The notes beneath the pieces are model-generated. The model was given only the letters and a program-made list of their open reading frames with translations, made no database searches and had not been told where the DNA came from. Shown piece after piece: positions 43,573 through 55,027 of a stretch of DNA of 64,000 nucleotides (the first letter of the stretch is position 1; every line of letters begins with the position of its first letter). The stretch is from Thermothielavioides terrestris NRRL 8126. Lineage: Eukaryota > Ascomycota > Sordariomycetes > Sordariales > Chaetomiaceae. The DNA lies in the NCBI RefSeq assembly GCF_000226115.1, contig NC_016458.1, forward strand, positions 5,490,001 through 5,554,000. Direction: 5' to 3'. The translations under genes and the position numbers were made by a program.

Positions 43573-44344
43573 ATGGATCCCTTCGACATTCCTATTGAAC
43601 CCATCCGCCCCCCTCATATCGAGATCGACCCTTCACTCCGCACTATCACACGGGGGGTGGACAGCCGGGCCGCCATCGACGCCGCAGTCCCGGAGGTCCG
43701 CGCTACCACAGACGTGCACCTCAACAACTTTGAAAAAAGCACTGTTACTCATGTAGTGATCCAGTAAGTTATCAACCCCGACGAGATTAGCTCAAGGCTA
43801 ACCAGGCACGTCAAAGAGTCACCATTTCCCGACAGGTGCAGATTTTCAAATACATCGGCTACCAGTACGACTGGGCCGTTCCGAGCCCGTTTTGGGATTT
43901 TCTCGGCAGGATAGCCTCCAAGGCCATCTTTGACGACCAGGTCGACCTACGGGAGCTCAACTTTGTTGCTATAGGCCGGCGGGAGTTCGTCGCGTACACG
44001 ACCTCTACTTGGCGGGCTGCAGCCAACGCACAGAAAGCAGCAGGCTTGGCTGGCCTTGAGGGGTTGCCACCGCTAAACGTCATCGAGGTGAACTTCAAAA
44101 AGCCCCAGCCGGGGCAACCGATAGAGGTGACTTGGGCACCCGCTAGAGCGCTGTTCACTGCCAAGATCAGGGAATGTAGGTCAACAGTTTACCCTGCCGG
44201 CTGGAAACATACTGACCTAAGATAACAGGGAACGAACGCGCCGGCAAACCTCTAGACCATCAGAACCCTGATAAACCGCAAGCGGACAAGACAGGGCCAG
44301 ACGTAGAGGAGACAGCTTTACCGAGTAGTGGCGGCGAGGCTTAA
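43573..44344 (+). CDS. unknown protein, 221 aa, three exons
   Basis: Exons are 43573-43763, 43817-44175 and 44229-44344. Both introns are 53 nt with GTAAGT/GTAGGT donors and CTAAC/CTGAC branch sites. The acceptor at 43816 is preferred over one at 43835 because only it keeps the frame. The protein begins MDPFDIPIEPIRPPHIEIDP. Its core reads VQIFKYIGYQYDWAVPSPFW and then DLRELNFVAIGRREFVAYTT, followed by an Ala-rich helix and NVIEVNFKKPQPGQPIEVTW. The tail is hydrophilic (KPLDHQNPDKPQADKTGPD). It seems a soluble alpha/beta protein. No family is recognised; the clean splicing makes the gene credible. Confidence 0.6.
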
Positions 44345-45166
44345 TCACTGCATGGGCTCTACCCAAGAGGCTACTTGGACCACGTAACGCCTGGACTCAT
44401 CCGCGGCCGCCGGTCAACAAACAACAAGGAACCTCCTCTCTCCAATTCTGTGGCACCACCGGCTACGGCCACCACAGAGACTTCGTCTTTGGCTGGGCCA
44501 GCGAGGTCTTGCAGAGGGCGTTTGACGATGAGGACGGCTGCGTGGGCAAGCTCTGTACCCCCGCAGGTCCAGACGGTCGATGAGGCAAATGCATGCATGA
44601 TGAAGCCGAGCGTTAGGGAGGACGACGGACGGGCGGCTGGACATGATGCCCCGCGGTGTCGTGGCAGACTGGCGCTAGAGTTGTCATGGTATTGCCGAAA
44701 ACCAAGCTAGGAAAGCGTAGATGGCCGAACGACAATCAAGGCAATTACGCCAGGCGGCCCAGGCTTGCGCGTGGAAGGGTCATCTCTAACTCCTGGATGC
44801 GAGGGGCGTGTTGCTGCAGGGACGGAGGACGGAAGCAGCTAGGCCCTGACCACTCAGCGATCTTAAGCAAGCAGACAGTGTGTTGCTCTTGCCCTCCGCG
44901 ACTCTGCCCACGGCTGATGAGGACATCCCCGGAAGGCGCGCTCAGCCGACCAACCTAACCAGGCGTGCTCTTAATCCCACATCGTTTCGCCTTCTCTCGC
45001 AAATCTCTCGACTCCTCGCTTCCATCTCCAACTTGAGCATCATATCAACACCATCCCAACTCTGTCAGTCTCTTAGCTACAGCAGTCCTCTCGACACATC
45101 TCGCTGGACCACACAGTCAGGCAAGACAAGTTCACTTTCTCGAGTGATCACCGCACCTTCGCTCCA
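44345..45166. other. intergenic, promoter of the Pmp3-domain gene
   Basis: No gene is supported. The last 150 bases are C/T-rich, like other fungal leaders. Confidence 0.4.
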
Positions 45167-45694
45167 ATGGCAGCGCCAACCGCTCCCACTCAGACTCCAG
45201 CCCTTGTCCCCATGTCCGTAGCAAGCCCGCCAACGCCGCCTCCCGCCAACACGGAAGCCCATCAACCAGCCGCTCAGCCGGCCGCACCGACCGCCGTGAA
45301 CCTCACCACCATGGCCCCTACCCCGACCCCAACAACCACGACCCACGCAACGGCACCCGTCCCGAGCAGCACCGCCACCAGCCCGGCGACGGCCAACTCA
45401 AACAACTCAACCTGCGAGCCCAGCCCCAACCACAACCCCAACACCGACACCCCCCGCAAAGGCCTCACCACCCACCGGACCGCCGCAACCAGAACCCACC
45501 CGATGCTGTACGTAACCGCCTTCTTCCTCCCGCCCCTGGCCGTCTACCTCAAGCAGGGCGCCACCACGGCCTTCGGCACCAACCTCTGCCTGACCATGCT
45601 CGGGTGGCTGCCGGGCGTGGTGCACGCGGTGTACGTGCTGGCGAGGGACAAGCAGCAGCAGCAGCAGCGGTATCAGCACCAGCGGCAGCACTAG
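45167..45694 (+). CDS. Pmp3/UPF0057-domain small membrane protein with long N-terminal extension
   Basis: A 175-aa single-exon frame. The C-terminal part (about residues 110-160) is a Pmp3 domain: two hydrophobic spans in MLYVTAFFLPPLAVYLKQGA and TNLCLTMLGWLPGVVHAVYV with the conserved FLPPLAV and LGWLPGVVHA motifs. Pmp3-type proteins sit in the plasma membrane and affect membrane potential and tolerance to cations and cold. The domain is normally nearly the whole protein (about 50-60 aa). Here about 110 residues of Pro/Thr/Ala-rich low-complexity sequence come first, with no predicted signal peptide. The C-terminus is Gln/His-rich (QQQQQRYQHQRQH). An internal Met directly before the domain could start a shorter form. 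Confidence 0.85.
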   Translation: MAAPTAPTQTPALVPMSVASPPTPPPANTEAHQPAAQPAAPTAVNLTTMAPTPTPTTTTHATAPVPSSTATSPATANSNNSTCEPSPNHNPNTDTPRKGLTTHRTAATRTHPMLYVTAFFLPPLAVYLKQGATTAFGTNLCLTMLGWLPGVVHAVYVLARDKQQQQQRYQHQRQH

Positions 45695-46441
45695 CAGCAG
45701 CGGCGGCCGCAGAGCCATCGGTGGCATGTGCAGCGTGTGCACGGGGAGGTAGACATCGGGGGTGTTGCGGACGAGAACGGGAGTGGGGATGACGGGCAGG
45801 ATGGTGGCTGTGGTGTTGGTGGCGGACACGGGAGGGGCAGGGGGGTGGAGGTGGATTTGGAGTTGAGACCGCTCGTTGGGGCGAGGCACTTGTAAGGGGT
45901 GACGGAGATGGGGATGCTGTCCTTTGAGTGGTTTGTTTTGCTCCTGGTGTCTCACGTTCGGCTCTTTGTTTTTTCAGTTGGCATGGGACCTTGGACTGGG
46001 TCTACGGTTGGCTTGCACCCTTTGATCCCTAGGAACTCTCTTCAACCCCCCGACTGCACCTAAGGTACTTTGATCAGGGAATACACAATATGCTTGTCGT
46101 CAAGCTCGCGATCTGCAGTCTACTTGCTTGGGATTCATGTCGGCCCTTCAGTCGTGACACGGTTTCAAACTGCGAGATTCGAGGCTCTCAGCTCAGCAGC
46201 AGGTGGGTGTGCTAGCACATCAACTTTCTTTCCAATGGAACCGCACATGGGGATGACAAAGTGCAAACAAGCTTCCATTAAGACAACCCCTAACGCCAAA
46301 CTAAAACGCCATTCCACACCAGAGTACTCTAACACAACACAACCCCCATACGATACGGGGGCAATCCAAGCAAGGCACAGCGCGCCCGCTAAGTGACAAT
46401 AACAAACCAACCCAGCCTTTCGCTCGGCGTAACGTAGCTCT
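45695..46441. other. intergenic, convergent 3' ends
   Basis: Lies between the 3' ends of the Pmp3-domain gene and bir1. No gene is seen; the Gly/Val-rich and Pro-rich frames here are compositional. Confidence 0.4.
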
Positions 46442-49187
46442 TCACTCAACCACAAGCCCCTCCAGCACACTCATCGCCCTGCTCCCCTCCCTCTCAAAAG
46501 CCGACACCATGGCCTCGCACTCGTGCCTGAGCTTCAGCTCGGCCAGCCCGGCGTTGTGGTAGATCCACTCCTCGACGGTCATGCGCTTCTCGGGGCTGGT
46601 CAGCTCGGCGCCCTTGCGCAGCAGCCTCGCGACGGCCAGGGCGCCGTCGTTCTCCTTGTCCTCGTCACCGCCGCTACCGCCATCCTGGGCCGCCGCCTTG
46701 GCCGGCGAGGAGAAGAGCAGGTCCAGGTCGGCGGGGCGCCAGGGCGTGGTGCTCTGCAGGCCGGCGACGATGTTGCGCCGCGACGGCGAGGCGCGCAGCG
46801 GGGTCTGCGAGAGGGGCGCGAGCACGACCCGCTTGGACACGATGCTCGCGGCCGGCCGCAGCGGGGGCGGGCGGTTCTCGGCGTCGGAGGATTGCGGGGA
46901 CCGGAGCGGAGAGACGGCCGCCTGGCTAGCGCGTCTGGAAGGAGTGCCGTGTCGTCGCGGCGTGGCGGGCTGGGAACGACGGCTGGCCGATGATGGGAGC
47001 ACGGGGTAGGTCGTCTCAGGTTTGGGTGGCGGCGGCGCCGCTGGTGGGACAGACTCGGTAAACGGGACTGAGCCTCGAGTCTGAGCCGGAGCTTGGGAAA
47101 CAACCGGCACAGGCTTCCTCGGGATGTACCGAGGGCTGCTGCTCGGCCCGGGGTCCGCGGTGGGCGGTTCTGCAGGCTGCGCGGGAACCTCGGAAGTTGA
47201 CCCTCTAGCTGAAGCCTGCGAGGATGTCGACTTCTTTGATGGCCGCCCCCTGCCCCGTTTTTCGGTGCTGGGGTGACTAGCAGGCTTTGTCACCACGGTC
47301 CCGGAGCTCGCATCGGGATCATCGAAAAACTCCGGCTCCGGCTCCTGTTGTTGTTGGCGTTGTCCAGCCTCTTGAACTGCTTCAACCAATGGGGCATCTT
47401 CATCAGGTTGCGCAGCCGGGTCTGACGTGGTCACTGGCTCTTTAACCTTTTTGGTTTGCTTCGACGCTTTGCGAGTGCCGGCTTTGCGGCCTTGCTTCGG
47501 CACAGCAAGTGTTTCTGGCGCCGCAGTCTCTTCCATCTCCATTTCGGCCTTCAGTGCTTCAAACTCGGCTTCAATCTCGGCCTCGTCTGGGACGACGGGC
47601 GTGGGATCGAACATGGCGTAGGACTCGCGTTGGGCTTTCTGTCGCTGCGCACTGGTTTTGCGGGCAGTGGTGGCCTTTTTTGGTCGGCCCCGAGCAGGGG
47701 CTGGTGGCTTTTCAGCAGCAAAATCCTCGGCGTCGCTGTGGTAACGCTCCAGATCGGCTTCAAGCTGGCGTTCAATCTCGTCGTCGTCGGGTAAGTTGGC
47801 ACGTAGGGATGCAGTAGAAGCCTGGGATCTCAATGAAGTTCGCGAAACTTTTCTGGAAGGTTTCGTGGTGGATGCGCGCGCCCTCTTCCTCGCGGCAGGC
47901 TGTTTCGGAGGGATGACATCGACCATCTCCGTGTCAGGCAGCGACGGGGTCTCGGAGACTACGCTTCCTCTGACGCGCGTAGCTCGTTTCTTCAGGGCCG
48001 GTGCCTCGGCGTTGGTGGCCGCGGCATCCTCCATGGCGTCACTCGCACGCTTGCGCCCTTTCGTAGCCGGTTGTTTTGCGGCTTCTACCACCTGGGGTTC
48101 ATCCTCCAAGATCTCGATCGCTTCGTCCTTCTTGACCTTGGTCTTGCGTTTTTTGCCGCTCGCGGCTTTCTTCACCCTTGTTGTTCTCTTCCCTCCCTGC
48201 GTCATGGTGGACACAGTGGTCAGAACACTGTCGTCGTGGTCGGCAGTGATATCAGCGGCGGAATTGAGATCCGATGCGGCCGTGGCAACGGTCGCGACAG
48301 ACTGCACCGAGAGTCGAGAGGCCTTGGAGGCTCTAGCTGCTTTGGCTCGTCCCTTCTTCGGGGCAGGATACTGGTTGAGGAGGGCGAAGAACGGGCAGCC
48401 CGGTTCGCGTCTGTAATGCTCGTCACTATTATCGGTCAGCATTGCCTCGGAAGAGAAGAAGAAAAAAAAAAAAAAAAAAAAGAATGGAGGAAATCCGCGG
48501 AGATAGGAGTACTAACAATGGGTTGTCGTCGGATTCCCAGCCCTCGAGCGCGAGATTGCAGTAGGCACAAGTTGTCATGTCATCAGCGTCAAGCGATGGG
48601 GTGTACTTCCAGCCTCCCTCGACAAGCTGCCAGCACCGGTTAGTCTTGCTTTCTCCTGGCGGACCGTATCGTGCCTACCTTCTTAGTCTTGCACTTGAAG
48701 CCCTTCTTGGATTCGTACGGCCACCGGCCCGCAAATGTGGCCTTCCGCGCCTCAATCATGGCAGGATCGAGCGGGTGCACCTTGCCATAGTTGCCATAGC
48801 CGGCTTCGATTGCCGCCATAATGGCCCATCCGCATGTTGGAGAGTGCTTCAGGTGCTCCTCAACCGGGTTATCGTGTTCCTCCCAGCCGGTAAGCGACTT
48901 GGCGCAAAGAAAGCACACCACGTTGTCGGGGCTCTTCGGGTGCGGATCGAAAAAGAATCCGGCTTTCGCAAGCTAACACGGACGAATCAGTGGACCTCGT
49001 ACTGACGGCAAGAGATTGATGGTATGCTTACCGCGACTGGCGACAATGTCTTGTGCGGCCAGTGCATGGCTTTGGGGGCGCGCGACGTCGCGCTCGACAC
49101 CCTCCCCTTCGAAACGGGCTGAGGGCCGCGGAACGAATCGAGGCGATTCTCAAAAATAAAGTACTGGTCGTCCAGTTCCATTGCCAT
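46442..49187 (-). CDS. bir1: Bir1/survivin, chromosomal passenger complex subunit with two BIR domains
   Basis: Bir1 targets Aurora kinase and INCENP to centromeres. Exons are 49032-49187, 48679-48972, 48517-48626 and 46442-48425, giving 847 aa. Introns are 59, 52 and 91 nt, each with CTAAC/CTGAC-type branch sites; the last holds an A-rich/T-rich homopolymer. BIR1 (about residues 12-105) includes ENRLDSF, LAKAGFFFDPHP and the zinc ligands CFLC...EEH-LKHSPT-C. BIR2 (about 150-205) is split by intron 3 and reads LVEGGWKYTPSL, CAYC...FDEH-YRREPG-C. The long middle is Lys/Ala/Ser/Pro-rich with AT-hook-like GRP segments (KRGRGRPSKK). The C-terminal 60 residues form charged helices, probably the INCENP/borealin-binding end. 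Alternative start at the second Met. Confidence 0.93.
48459..48481. repeat. A-rich homopolymer inside bir1 intron 3
   Basis: An A run of about 21 bases (T-run on the coding strand) within the 91-nt intron that splits BIR2. Confidence 0.8.
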
Positions 49188-50193
49188 GGCGATCGTGGGA
49201 AGCGCCGGCTTCGCGTGGTTACGGTTCGGTGCGCGGTTCGAGACGAGGGCAGAGGGGCGACGCGGATGCGGATGGGGATGAGGATGAGGGTGCGGACGCG
49301 GTGCTCATCGAACAGATGGGGACAACCAAGAGTATTTGCTGAGGAGGTAGTGATGCGACAATTTCCAGAGACAGGATCGCAACTCGTGACTCGAGAATAG
49401 CTGAAAATTGTGGAGGATGCTCTGCGATTGACGGTCGCTCTTGTTGAAGAGAAGTGGAAGTCGCAATCGCCTTGCAAGCACAGCTGGGCGCGATGATGAT
49501 TGGACAGGAGTGCCCTCGTTTGTTTACTTTGCCGTGGTGGGCCTTGCCATGCCATGTGGTGGGTCTTGGCTTGTGACTGTCGCCCAGGGTTTAGGGTCCA
49601 GACTTCCTGTGCCTGCATGCAAATTCCAAAGGTTATTCCAAAACTGCATTCACCTGCCGCCCCAAACCCCTTGCCGGAATTTTAGTTAATCCTGCAGATC
49701 CCGGCCGGTGCAGGCTCCAGCCATGGATGGATCCAAGCATTTCTCGTTCGTCCATCCTGGCAACCTAACTTTAGAATCTCAACAAAGACACCTGAGATGG
49801 CGGGCATAGGGATAACAATCTCGGTGTCTTGCTCTCAACAGCCCGTCGGAGTTTAAGCCTCTCGAAGTTGGTGGGCTTGGCCACGCCACTCACCGGTCGC
49901 CAATCCCCTTGGCTGGCAAGCGGCAAGTAACCCTGTTCTCCTGCAGAGGTTTCCATATCGCAACAGGTGTTGCAGTGTATTCCGTATTTCAACACAATCC
50001 ATCACCGCCGTTCAGAGCCTCGCTCGCAACAATAGGGACCTAGGTGACTGGCACGACTAAGGGCGTTGTGGTGTACACTACGACTTGAAGTCAATCAACC
50101 AAGGACATACCTGCCTCACGTTAAATCCTCCATCACATCTGAACTCTCTCTCTCCAATGTGCTTAGTTTCCGCGATAGCTGCTCCCCCATCTC
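49188..50193. other. intergenic, bir1 promoter and P450 3' side
   Basis: No gene is supported. Confidence 0.4.
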
Positions 50194-51848
50194 TCACTTT
50201 GCAGAAGCCGAGAACAACACCTTCCATTCCTGCTCCGCCTTGGGAACAATCTTGACCTCCACCGGCTCAATCGGCAACGGCAAAGACACCGTAAGGGGCA
50301 TGTCCACTCGAGGCTCCTTCCAAACGCCAGCCACTGGCCGAACATCAAACCGCGTCATCAGCAGGGCCGCGAAGGACAAGGCCTCGTTCGTGGCGAAGTG
50401 CCTGCCGGGACACAGCGTTGAGCCGCCGCCGAACCCGCGGAACGCATTGGCACGCTTAGCGCCCGCCCCGTCCTCGCGGACGAAGCGCCTATGGTTGAAC
50501 TCTGCTGCATCCGGGCCCCAAACCGACGTATCGCTGTGCAGGGCCGGAATGACGCACATGACCGTGGCGCCCTTCTTCAGCAGGTACCGCCCGTCAAATA
50601 AGTGGTCTTCCATGACGGCGCGCGCCTGGATGCCGATGTGACGGTACCGGAGCATCTCATGCCACGTGGAAAGCAGGACGGGGCAGGACGTTCGGATGCG
50701 GCTGAGGTCAAGGGTGCGGATGCCGGTGTGTTCGTCGCGCCCCACGAGCCGCTCCACCTCGCTGCGGCAGTCCTCCAGGACGGCCGGGTCCGAGAAGATG
50801 TGCCAGATGAACCAGAAGGCGGCCAGAACAGTGTTCGTGACGGTTGCGGATATTTGGCCGATCTCGGTCCGTGCCATGTCCTCGGGTCCCAGGCCGTGGC
50901 GCGTGTTGTACGCAAAGCGGCACTTGACAAGGGGAGAGCCGTGCTCGTGGTAGGCCTTCTGGAAATACTCCATCAGGTCCGGGATGAGGGACTCCCGTGC
51001 CTGGAAGCTCGCTCGGGCTGTCAAACTCGGCCAGGGTAGAGTCATGAGTGCCATAATACCATGTTCGAAGGTGCTAGAAAGCAGCGTCAACAGCCCATCC
51101 AAATGTAAACGAAAGGGAGAAGGGGGGGGGGGGGGGGGGGGGGGGGGAGTACTGACAACCAGGCTGCCTCGTGCTTGGGGTTTTTGTTGAAGATGTTATG
51201 GGGACCGTAGATTGCATTGGTCGTAGCCATGAACATCTCGTGTCGGATCCATTGGAACATGTCAACACCAGCCGCAGTCTTTCGCCTACCGAGGGATGCT
51301 GCGAGCAACTGCACCGACGTCTCGTTGATTTCGTCCAGTCCCGGCCCCGGCGACAAGGCCGGGTGGAGAGCCTTGACAAAGGACCCCAAGTACGAGTCGT
51401 CATGGTTCATATTGGCCCCCAGAATCTCGCAGCCGGTCCGGGTGAGTCCCATGACCCTTTCAGCGGCGCGAAGCTCGATCGGGTGGAAGGACAGGATGCG
51501 GATCTGGCGCTGGAGCGCCGGAACGAGAGACAACGAGGTGATGACATATGTGCGCGAGCCGGGCATGCGTAGCGTATAAATAGGAAGGCCATGTGCGTCC
51601 CTGTGTTTTGCGGCAAAGGTTAGTCGTCCTGGACGCCCTTCAGGACCACGTTGTGTATTCCCTAACCGGAGCTTGACGAAGAACTTCGTCTTCTGGGTAC
51701 CCAGGCCTAGCAGCGGGCTGACGAACGGCAACAACGTTGCCAGTGTCTGTGGCTCCTTCTCGTGTTGCGTCAGCCGCAACAGGGCGCGGAGAAAGGTGTA
51801 AGTGGCCACGAGGCCAGCGACAAAGTACCAGGCAACTTGACCGGCCAT
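50194..51848 (-). CDS. cytochrome P450 monooxygenase
   Basis: Exons are 51667-51848, 51157-51600 and 50194-51073, giving 501 aa, the usual P450 length. Intron 1 is 66 nt (in frame, CTAAC branch). Intron 2 is 83 nt and contains a C26 run on the coding strand. An N-terminal membrane anchor (WYFVAGLVATYTFLRALLRL) is followed by HGLPIYTLRMPGSRTYVITS, an I-helix region around TVTNTVLAAFWFIWHIFSDP, the K-helix E-x-x-R (WHEMLRYRHIG), and the heme loop FRGFGGGSTLCPGRHFA with the thiolate Cys at about residue 430. Sequence style resembles the fungal relatives of CYP7/CYP8. The usual I-helix Ala-Gly-x-x-Thr is not evident, which in CYP8-like enzymes is known and suggests isomerase or unusual chemistry. 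Substrate unknown. A related pseudogene lies at 53590. Confidence 0.9.
51122..51147. repeat. poly(G) run of 26 bases inside P450 intron 2
   Basis: Uninterrupted G26 on the plus strand (C26 in the transcript), 9 bases after the splice donor of an 83-nt intron. Confidence 0.9.
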
Positions 51849-53477
51849 GATTGAATGAGCTGGCTACTGGTGTGCCGCCGGAGTATGGTACTGACAGTGC
51901 AACGGAAAAGAGAGGTCGGGCTGGCCGGTCAAGGAGCCTGCATACCGGAAAGCAAAGCGTCGGGTTGAGGCGGATGCGCCGATGTTTGGCAGACGTTTAA
52001 ACGTTGTGGTAGGCCGTTCTTAATCCCAACATGAAATTAGGGGCATCTGAGTCGATTGGGACTGGCCCGGCCCTCCTGAAGACTAGGACGGTGCGGCCTT
52101 GCTTCAGGGAGAGCCGGGAAAATGATGGCCTCATGCTGCTCTTCCTTGGCCGATTCCAGGCCGGCGACGTCCTTTCAGCCCTGTGAATTGCCAAGGCGCT
52201 AACTAAAAAGTGTAGCTGCAAAGTAAGCGCAACGTCAGATGTGCTCGGCTGTGTGAATCCTGCGTGGGCGCATAAGCGCTTAAGCCGCATCCTGCTGGCC
52301 CTGTTCCTGCCGCTGAACTGGAAGAGCTTGCCCCTGGGATGATCAGTAAGTTGCCCTAATTGTCCTCCCAATTATTATGGTCTCCGCTGACCAGCTGCGT
52401 ACCAATGTTGATAGACCGAGGTTGAATGGGTTGATAGTGCATACTCGAGAGGCAGGCGATGCAAACGACCAAAGAGTCAAAGACTGAAAGACAGGAGGTT
52501 ACAGTGTAGTTATGATGTATGAATTGGCGTGGATACTGTGGTTGCGAGCAAAAGTCTCACCATCTGCAAGTGTAAGTTAGTGTACATTACTGTCGTGTAC
52601 GGAAACAGAATGGGTTGGCCCCCAACCTCCCCAACTTTGGGGGCGACATTCGTCGTTGCAGACCTATCATCTCACTCTTGAACAAGGGCAGCGGAAATTC
52701 CCACTTCCTTTCGCCCCCGGGTAGCCGCTCCTGTGACACAACCCCAAGGACCCTGGCTCAAAGGAACCAGCATGCATCAACGCGTCAGCACTGTAAAGCA
52801 GGTGGACGAATGGGAACGACAGCTTATCCTTTGAAGCTCGAGACTGTGGGCCAATCTTTATGTGTGGCGGCGAACTCATCTAATAGTCGCGGCAAGAAGA
52901 GTCTCGTTGGACGGAGCCACCCGATTGACCCAGAGTTTAGGAGCGTCGTTGTTGGTCCTGCTGTGATGGAAGCCTGTGGTGCCATTTACCAAACGGGCCG
53001 GAATGTTTCGAGCATCAAGCTCAAGTCGAGTGCACGACGCGAGCTCGAGAACCAAGACCATGAGGCACCCCTCCCCCCCCCCCCCCCCCCCTCTTTGCAT
53101 CCCCAAAGGCTCAGGGTGCCAGTAGTGTAGAGCATAGGGAGTTAGAAGAATGCTGTCAAAATTTGTCGTATGATCTATCCTCTGAATCATCCTAACTTAA
53201 CAGGCTTCGAAAACGAAACGGCCCCTTTGATTGGGGGAGATTTTCCATTCAATCCCGGATGATGCAGTGCTCGCTGGCGAAAGCCTCATGGCTTTGGCTA
53301 CGCATTCCTGGCGGCATGATGCGGCATATCTCCTCGCCGCTTTTCTCGTTATTCATGTTATCTTCGGTTACTAGTATGTCCATGCTTCTCTCCAGCACCA
53401 TCGGATCTCGAGGTTCAAAGGAACAGAAATAAGCCTAAACACCCCCCTACGCTATCCAACCCTTCCACCCTTGTTCG
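51849..53477. other. intergenic, P450 promoter side
   Basis: No gene is supported. A C19 run lies at 53073-53091. Confidence 0.4.
53073..53091. repeat. poly(C) run of 19 bases
   Basis: Third long G/C homopolymer within 12 kb, in non-coding DNA. Confidence 0.85.
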
Positions 53478-53589
53478 GTGTCCTCTTCTCCTTTATCTTC
53501 GATAATCCACGATTTCTGGCAACGTGCCGCTAAGCGGAAGAGCGGACTTCATTTCCACTTTTTCATCCCCATCCAGGGTCAAACAACGG

Positions 53590-54592
53590 TGCTGGTTTCC
53601 GGAACCGCCGATCCGCCGTGCACCAGTCCCTACGCAGGGCGCTTGACATCATCCACCATGGCGTCTATTCCCTTCAGGGACGGAGCACTGCCAAGAAGAT
53701 GCGGAAACAGTCTACATTGTCCAGTCCAGTCTCCATCTACATCTACACGCTCAAGTACTTCTTCGGTGTGCCCGACAAAGTACTCGCCATCTACCGGGCT
53801 GATAACCCGGGACCGTTTTCCAAACCGTATCCCGGGAACATTATCCCTTCTGTGAGCCGGATCGACTACATTGCCCACCACGGGTTTCTCCAAGCCTTCT
53901 CAGGACCGAACTTGCGGCCAGCCTCGCTTCGCTTTATCCAAGGCTTCGTTGCGGGAGCGGGCGACTGAAGCACCGCATGGGTCGACATGACCGATTCGTA
54001 GTGAACCCTCACTTCATAGAGGACCTTTGGCGATTCGCAGCCGTTCCGTACTTCGCGAGAGGATACCTTCATCCTTGAATCCCAAATCATTCCGGGTACG
54101 GCAGCGGCTCGTTGACTAGTTGCAATGCCGGTACAAATACGCTAGAGGCAGATTTGGCGAGTCCGCCATCTACCAAGACGGTGACGGTGGTCCGTTCTGG
54201 GGTTCAAACCTCATGAGATATCCATCGCAAGCGGATGCTCCTTGAAGTGCCCAATCACGACGACGATGCGCTCGCTCGAGCGGACCACAGCCTGGCATTG
54301 GGGCAAGCGTTGCCCGTTTTTCCGATTCGCTGAGCGCTCTCTTGCGCAACTAGTGTTCACGGATCCTTCTCTGACCCCTCCTTCTCCGAAAGTCTTTCGT
54401 TGTCCCAGCGCCGTAGGTAATACGATTCCTTGCGCCATGCTGGCCACCTTCCATATCTTCCGAGACCCCGAGCTGCTCGCTCGAGTCCGCGGCAACCTTA
54501 ACCAAGTTTATGGCCAACCATCACTGGCCGACGGGCACTATACCAATGTCAGAATGCTCCTTATGAATTACCTAGGTACCTCTAGTTACTGA
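53590..54592 (+). pseudogene. decayed cytochrome P450
   Basis: Two protein-like pieces in different frames. The first (about 53615-53967) reads SLRRALDIIHHGVYSLQG, YIYTLKYFFGVPDKVLAIYR and SRIDYIAHHGFLQAFSGPNL before a stop at 53966. This is the N-terminal part typical of some fungal P450s (entry channel, then the conserved C-helix lead-in ending FSGP). The second (about 54410-54575) reads GNTIPCAMLATFHIFRDPEL and LARVRGNLNQVYGQPSL, an I-helix region with NTIP. Stops and frame changes separate them, and the E-x-x-R and heme-loop parts are missing. It is related in type to, but not a copy of, the intact P450 next door. Confidence 0.55.
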
Positions 54593-54739
54593 GAGAGCCG
54601 GAGCTCCGAAGATTGACGTGTACCAAGCAAAGTGTAGGTCCTGCTTCCTCGGGAAATCAACCTGTCCTTTGTCCTCTTCGCCAAAACTTCACTCCTCGTT
54701 CTCCTCCACCAGATCTTCTAGTTCATGCGGCCATGCTAC

Positions 54740-55027
54740 TCGCTATCTGAGTCGGACTCATCGCCGCTTTCCTCCTCTACTTCCCGACAGTCCCTATCGC
54801 GGCCATCTTCTCAGCGCTGCATATTGGAGAGACTTGGGACAACGTGCTGTTTCATGGCGGGGCGCAGCGTTCTCTGTGCTGGGGTGTCGCGCAGGCCGCC
54901 TTGAGCATGACGGCATGACGTTAGACCTATACCTCTTCGGCCTTCCACTCCCGGCGATTTCCGCGCTAAACCTATCGCCGAGGCGCCGAGTGCAGATCTT
55001 GGTTGTCTTCATGACGGAGTTCATGTA
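54740..55027 (+). pseudogene. decayed fungal rhodopsin-domain (PTH11-like) membrane protein
   Basis: One frame gives VGLIAAFLLYFPTVPIAAIF and then a piece ending HGGAQRSLCWGVAQAALSM (about 54748-54918). A different frame gives TLDLYLFGLPLPAISALNLS and PRRRVQILVVFMTEF (about 54920-55026). The pattern Cys...then D-(x)4-L-PLP-x(4)-L-x(4)-RRR followed by a hydrophobic span is typical of helices 5-6 in this integral-membrane family. The change of frame between consecutive helices indicates a frameshift. Later exons cannot be identified. Confidence 0.4.

Noticed and set aside
43753..43835. Frameshift in the 221-aa gene
   Set aside because: Using the later acceptor at 43835 breaks the frame, but the acceptor at 43816, 11-15 nt after a CTAAC branch, restores it fully.
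54195..54225. GGTTCAAACC resembling a tRNA T arm
   Set aside because: No matching acceptor, D or anticodon arms on either side.
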